A stretch of 64,000 nt of DNA from Closterium sp. Naga37s-1. Its lineage: Eukaryota; Streptophyta; Zygnematophyceae; Desmidiales; Closteriaceae. Where the stretch lies: NCBI GenBank assembly GCA_947471745.1, contig CANJKZ010000820.1:1339501-1403500 (forward strand), read 5' to 3'. The notes under the pieces were generated by a model. It did no database searches. It saw only the letters and a program-made list of their open reading frames with translations, and was not told the DNA's origin. A program made the translations under genes and the position numbers. The first letter of the stretch is position 1. Each line of letters starts with the position of its first letter. Below are positions 61,201 to 64,000 of this stretch, piece after piece.

Positions 61201-61420
61201 CTCCGAGGTCAGCCAGACAGTCAGCTGTCGACAACTGGAAGCCAGCTAGTCCTAGTACCGTAAACTGGCAGTGCTTTGGTACGTCCCGGTGCTGCAAGGT
61301 GACTTTTGAGTCGACTCAAAAGTCTCCAAGGTCAGCCAGACAGTCAGCCGTCGACAACTGGAAGCCAGCTAGTCCTCGTACCGTAAACTGGCAGTGCTTG
61401 GTACGTCCCGGAGCTGCAAG
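61201..61420. repeat. Tandem 98-bp duplication around P13
   Basis: Copies at 61201-61298 and 61324-61420, about 95% alike by eye, both ending GCTGCAAG and both with GTCAGCCAGACAGTCAGC. Unit B (about 40175-40260) has related sequence once. Confidence 0.93.
61301..61324. repeat. Junction palindrome P13 (24 bp, centre TCGA)
   Basis: GACTTTTGAG-TCGA-CTCAAAAGTC, perfect, exactly at the join of the 98-bp tandem copies. Confidence 0.96.
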
Positions 61421-61943
61421 AAACAACTTGTTTAGGACATCTGTCGTGCGTGGAGGACAGCTAGAGTACACGTGTACACTTAGACTATACGAACATCATT
61501 CTTACCAGCAGCAACAGTTCAGCCTGATGATTCAGCTTGTCGACCAGGGTCGTGTACGCGGATTTACCTACAGTACCGTGTAATACACCGTAAATTGACG
61601 GATCCCAACTACAGTAAGTAGCACTTTATGCGGACTCGTCGAGTGGAGCAGTGCTCTGACTGCGACTGCGAGGATCCCACCCAGCAATAAGCGGGGGAGG
61701 AGAGGAGAGAGGAGGATCGAGAGGGAGAATGGAGGAGCAGTGCTTGTGCTCCGATGGCGTGCGTGCACTGGCAGAAAAGGTTCTCACACGATGGAACAGA
61801 ATCTGTTTTTCTGAACGGGAAAGCGTGCGTGCACGCAGCATCATGCTGTGACGAGCATGGCTGGAGGGAGCGCGGGGGATGGAGTTGTTGAAGCGCGAAG
61901 CGAGCATGCCAGACACGCTTCCTTCCTAAATCTCCTCCCTCTC

Positions 61944-62434
61944 TGTAACAGTGTGGCAGCCGAATGCTGCCAAGTACAGTGCAGGTGGGCGGAAGTCAAG
62001 CGCCACCTCACCAACTGTTCGTATTGGTCAAACGCCTCAACCTGCAGCTGGGCGACCAGGTCCTGACGCGCAGCCCAACACAAACCCTCGCGCGAAAATT
62101 ACGAAACGCAGAACACCGAAGTTCCGACCGCTCGCCGACTTCGCCAACAACACCGACGAAATTACAGCCCCGTAACCAAGCTCGCCGTCCAATCCCGTAC
62201 CGCAATAATTCTCTGAATTTCACGGCAGGTTCATTTCAAAGGGGTTGGGTTACCATTGAGAAATTCAGAGAGAGTCGCGACTTGGGAGTGCGACTCGATA
62301 TTTGAATGTGCTCTATAAAATTGTACTGTGAAATTTGTGAAGTCATAGTGCAATTTCCAGAGAACTCCAGAGAGCACTCTATCCTCGTTTTCCTAGCCTA
62401 CTAAGGCTGCTACTTCCCTGCCAGCAACGTTTCA
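61944..62434 (+). repeat. Probable 5' LTR of a Ty3/gypsy element
   Basis: Starts TGTAACAGTGTGG and ends CAACGTTTCA, just before a primer-binding site. A TATA box (CTATAAAA) lies near 62308. The left end is judged from TG...CA ends only. Confidence 0.6.
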
Positions 62435-62435
62435 C

Positions 62436-62449
62436 TGGTAATCAGAGCC
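62436..62449 (+). other. Primer-binding site of the gypsy element
   Basis: TGGTAATCAGAGCC, one base longer than the initiator-tRNA-Met type TGGTATCAGAGC, one base inside the LTR end. Confidence 0.65.
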
Positions 62450-62490
62450 TGGTTAGTTATTTCGCACGCTCCCGCCATATTCTAGACCCT

Positions 62491-63195
62491 ATGGCCGGAC
62501 CGTCTGATATGATGCCGGAACTCTGGAACGAATTTGTGGCGAATATGCGCCGAGAAATTGAACGCGAGGTGCGTGACCGGATCCTCGGCGAACTCCAGGA
62601 ACGTGGACTCCTGGGCACACAGGCGCCGACGCCAGCACCTGCTGTGGTTTCTGCACGACCCAAAGCACCCGAACCTGAGCCATTCATCCCTGGAAAACGT
62701 CACTTACCGGTGCGACGGTGGCTTTTCCAAGTGGAGGAATACCTCTCCCTTTGTCATGTCAACCGGGCGGAGTGGGCTCGGCACGCCGGCATGATGCTGA
62801 GGGGTGCAGCTGCTACTTGGTGGCAGAGTTTCCATGCTACGATTTCAACTTGGGAAGAGTTTTCTGCATCGCTATTAATGAACTTCGAGCCGGTCAACTC
62901 CATCGAGCGTGCACGTGACAACCTCGCTGAATTACGCCAACATCGCTCGGTCGCTGAGTACATCAACCGCTTCCGCGAGCTCGTGCTTGAGATCCCTGAC
63001 ATCCCTGCTGCTGAACAGATGGACAAATTCAAGCGTGGGCTGAAGCCGAAAATCCGCACCGAGGTCGAACTCCGCGGCGCTACGACGTTGGATGAGATGA
63101 TTCGTGTCGCCGAGCGTTTTGACACCATCAACTTTGCAGCATACCAGCGATTCCAAGGACGAACCGGGCAGCACACCACTGCTGGACCTACCTAA
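62491..63195 (+). CDS. Ty3/gypsy Gag, capsid part
   Basis: 234 codons from ATG 62491. Contains a retrotransposon gag core: VRRWLFQVEEYLSL, LRGAAATWWQSFH, TWEEFSASLLMNFEP, HRSVAEYINRFRELVLEIPD and KRGLKPKIRTEV. Gag forms the particle that packages element RNA. The frame stops with TAA at 63193, but the same frame continues to the zinc knuckle, so the stop is probably a mutation. Confidence 0.9.
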   Translation: MAGPSDMMPELWNEFVANMRREIEREVRDRILGELQERGLLGTQAPTPAPAVVSARPKAPEPEPFIPGKRHLPVRRWLFQVEEYLSLCHVNRAEWARHAGMMLRGAAATWWQSFHATISTWEEFSASLLMNFEPVNSIERARDNLAELRQHRSVAEYINRFRELVLEIPDIPAAEQMDKFKRGLKPKIRTEVELRGATTLDEMIRVAERFDTINFAAYQRFQGRTGQHTTAGPT

Positions 63196-63357
63196 CGCAC
63201 CAACGGTCCTTCTCCCATGGAGCTCGGTGTGGTGGAACAGCGTGCACGCAACCAGTCCACGCTTACGTGCTACTCGTGCGGGAAAGTCGGCCACATCAAG
63301 CGACATTGCCCGAACCGCCGCAACTTCGAAAGGTCTCCGGGAAACGGACAGCGCCAG
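63196..63357 (+). pseudogene. Gypsy Gag zinc-knuckle part
   Basis: Same frame as the capsid. Reads PMELGVVEQRAR and CYSCGKVGHIKRHC (CX2CX4HX4C), then stops with TAG at 63358. Confidence 0.8.
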
Positions 63358-63480
63358 TAGCAGTGGGGCAGACCTCTGGCGCATCGCATGCCCCGCTTCT
63401 CCCGACTCCATTATTCATCGGCACCTCTGAACTCTACACCACATCCAACGCTCCATTCCCCGCCATCATTCTATACGCAA

Positions 63481-64000
63481 AAATAAAGAATCGCTACGTT
63501 GACTTTTTGCTCGATACCGGCGCTTCAGCAAATTTCCTCTCTCCCTCAATTGCTGCTGAACTTTCTCTCCCCGAAGATCCCAACAGCAACCCGCAGGACG
63601 TGATCATGGCAGATGGTACTCGGCGGCGCTGCGGACCTACTCTCCTCCCTGTGCATTGCATGTTTGGAAGCTTGGAGGCGACGGTCACGTTCGAGCAACT
63701 GCACCTCGGCGGGTACGAAGGCGTTATCGGTCGACCATGGTTGCACCAGTTTGGACCGCGGATTTATTGGCGCAACGGAACTGTCACCGTCGGCAACTAC
63801 GACCTCCCATCCCACTCCTTTCGCCGACCATGGTCATCCCCAACCAGTTCCGCTTCATCAACCCATCCACCCCAACCTGCCCCATCTCCATCTTCCCATA
63901 TCCCCCCTCTCCCTCCTCCTCGCATAGCTCCCGTGCAGCAGCCAACACCACCCGGCTCCCCCGAAGTGATCAACACACCTCCTCCTTCTCCACCCCACCC
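63481..64000 (+). pseudogene. Gypsy protease and following Pro-rich linker
   Basis: Reads VDFLLDTGASANFLS (DTGA active site), VIMADGT, GGYEGVIGRPWLHQF, then a Pro/Ser-rich linker to the window edge. The upstream 63362-63479 reads best in another frame; a six-A run at 63479-63484 may carry the shift. Confidence 0.8.

Larger units (their letters stand above)
60554..61943. other. Upstream region of WRKY-like gene C
   Basis: No gene seen. Related to 39369-40620 in unit B. Contains the 61201-61420 tandem duplication. Confidence 0.55.
61944..64000 (+). mobile_element. Ty3/gypsy retrotransposon (5' part)
   Basis: LTR, primer-binding site, gag, zinc knuckle and protease in + orientation; continues beyond the window, where reverse transcriptase would be expected. 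Confidence 0.85.

Overview
The window looks like nuclear DNA of a green-lineage eukaryote, most likely a streptophyte alga. A zygnematophyte such as a Closterium-like desmid fits best, but that species-level guess is inference. The reasons are: genes with GT-AG introns; a WRKY-type DNA-binding domain whose intron falls in the conserved Arg codon used by land-plant WRKY genes; an acyltransferase of the chloroplast phytyl-ester-synthase family; and many LTR retrotransposons, minisatellites and poly-Gln/poly-Ala tracts. There are no bacterial operons, Shine-Dalgarno sites or CRISPR arrays.

The backbone is one segment present three times on the minus strand. Each copy holds an acyltransferase-like (PES-like) gene downstream of a WRKY-like gene. 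Unit A (about 8.3-15.6 kb) keeps an apparently intact WRKY-like gene but only a scrap of PES-like exon 1. Unit B (about 21.6-41.2 kb) has an intact WRKY-like gene and a nearly whole PES-like gene, whose exons are repeated in tandem and whose 3' end is cut off by a retrotransposon fragment. Unit C (about 53.0-61.9 kb) has broken copies of both genes.

Retroelements sit between and inside the units. Family-1 Ty1/copia elements occur at 1-5607 (plus, 3' part), 15.6-17.98 kb (plus, 5'-truncated) and 41.70-47.35 kb (minus, both LTRs, 5-bp target duplication), plus a solo LTR at 8487-8603. Family-2 Ty1/copia fragments (minus) lie at 5.6-8.3, 18.7-21.6 and 49.3-53.0 kb. A Ty3/gypsy element starts at about 61.94 kb and runs off the right edge.

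The most unusual signal is a short palindrome, core TTTTGAG-N4-CTCAAAA with a centre that is usually self-complementary but varied (AATT, TCGA, GCGC, ACGT). It recurs about fourteen times between 22.8 and 61.4 kb. By eye each copy lies between two tandem copies of local sequence. Where another unit can be compared at the same site, palindrome and duplication are present together or absent together. This looks like the footprint of a specific duplication or insertion mechanism that I cannot match to anything known.
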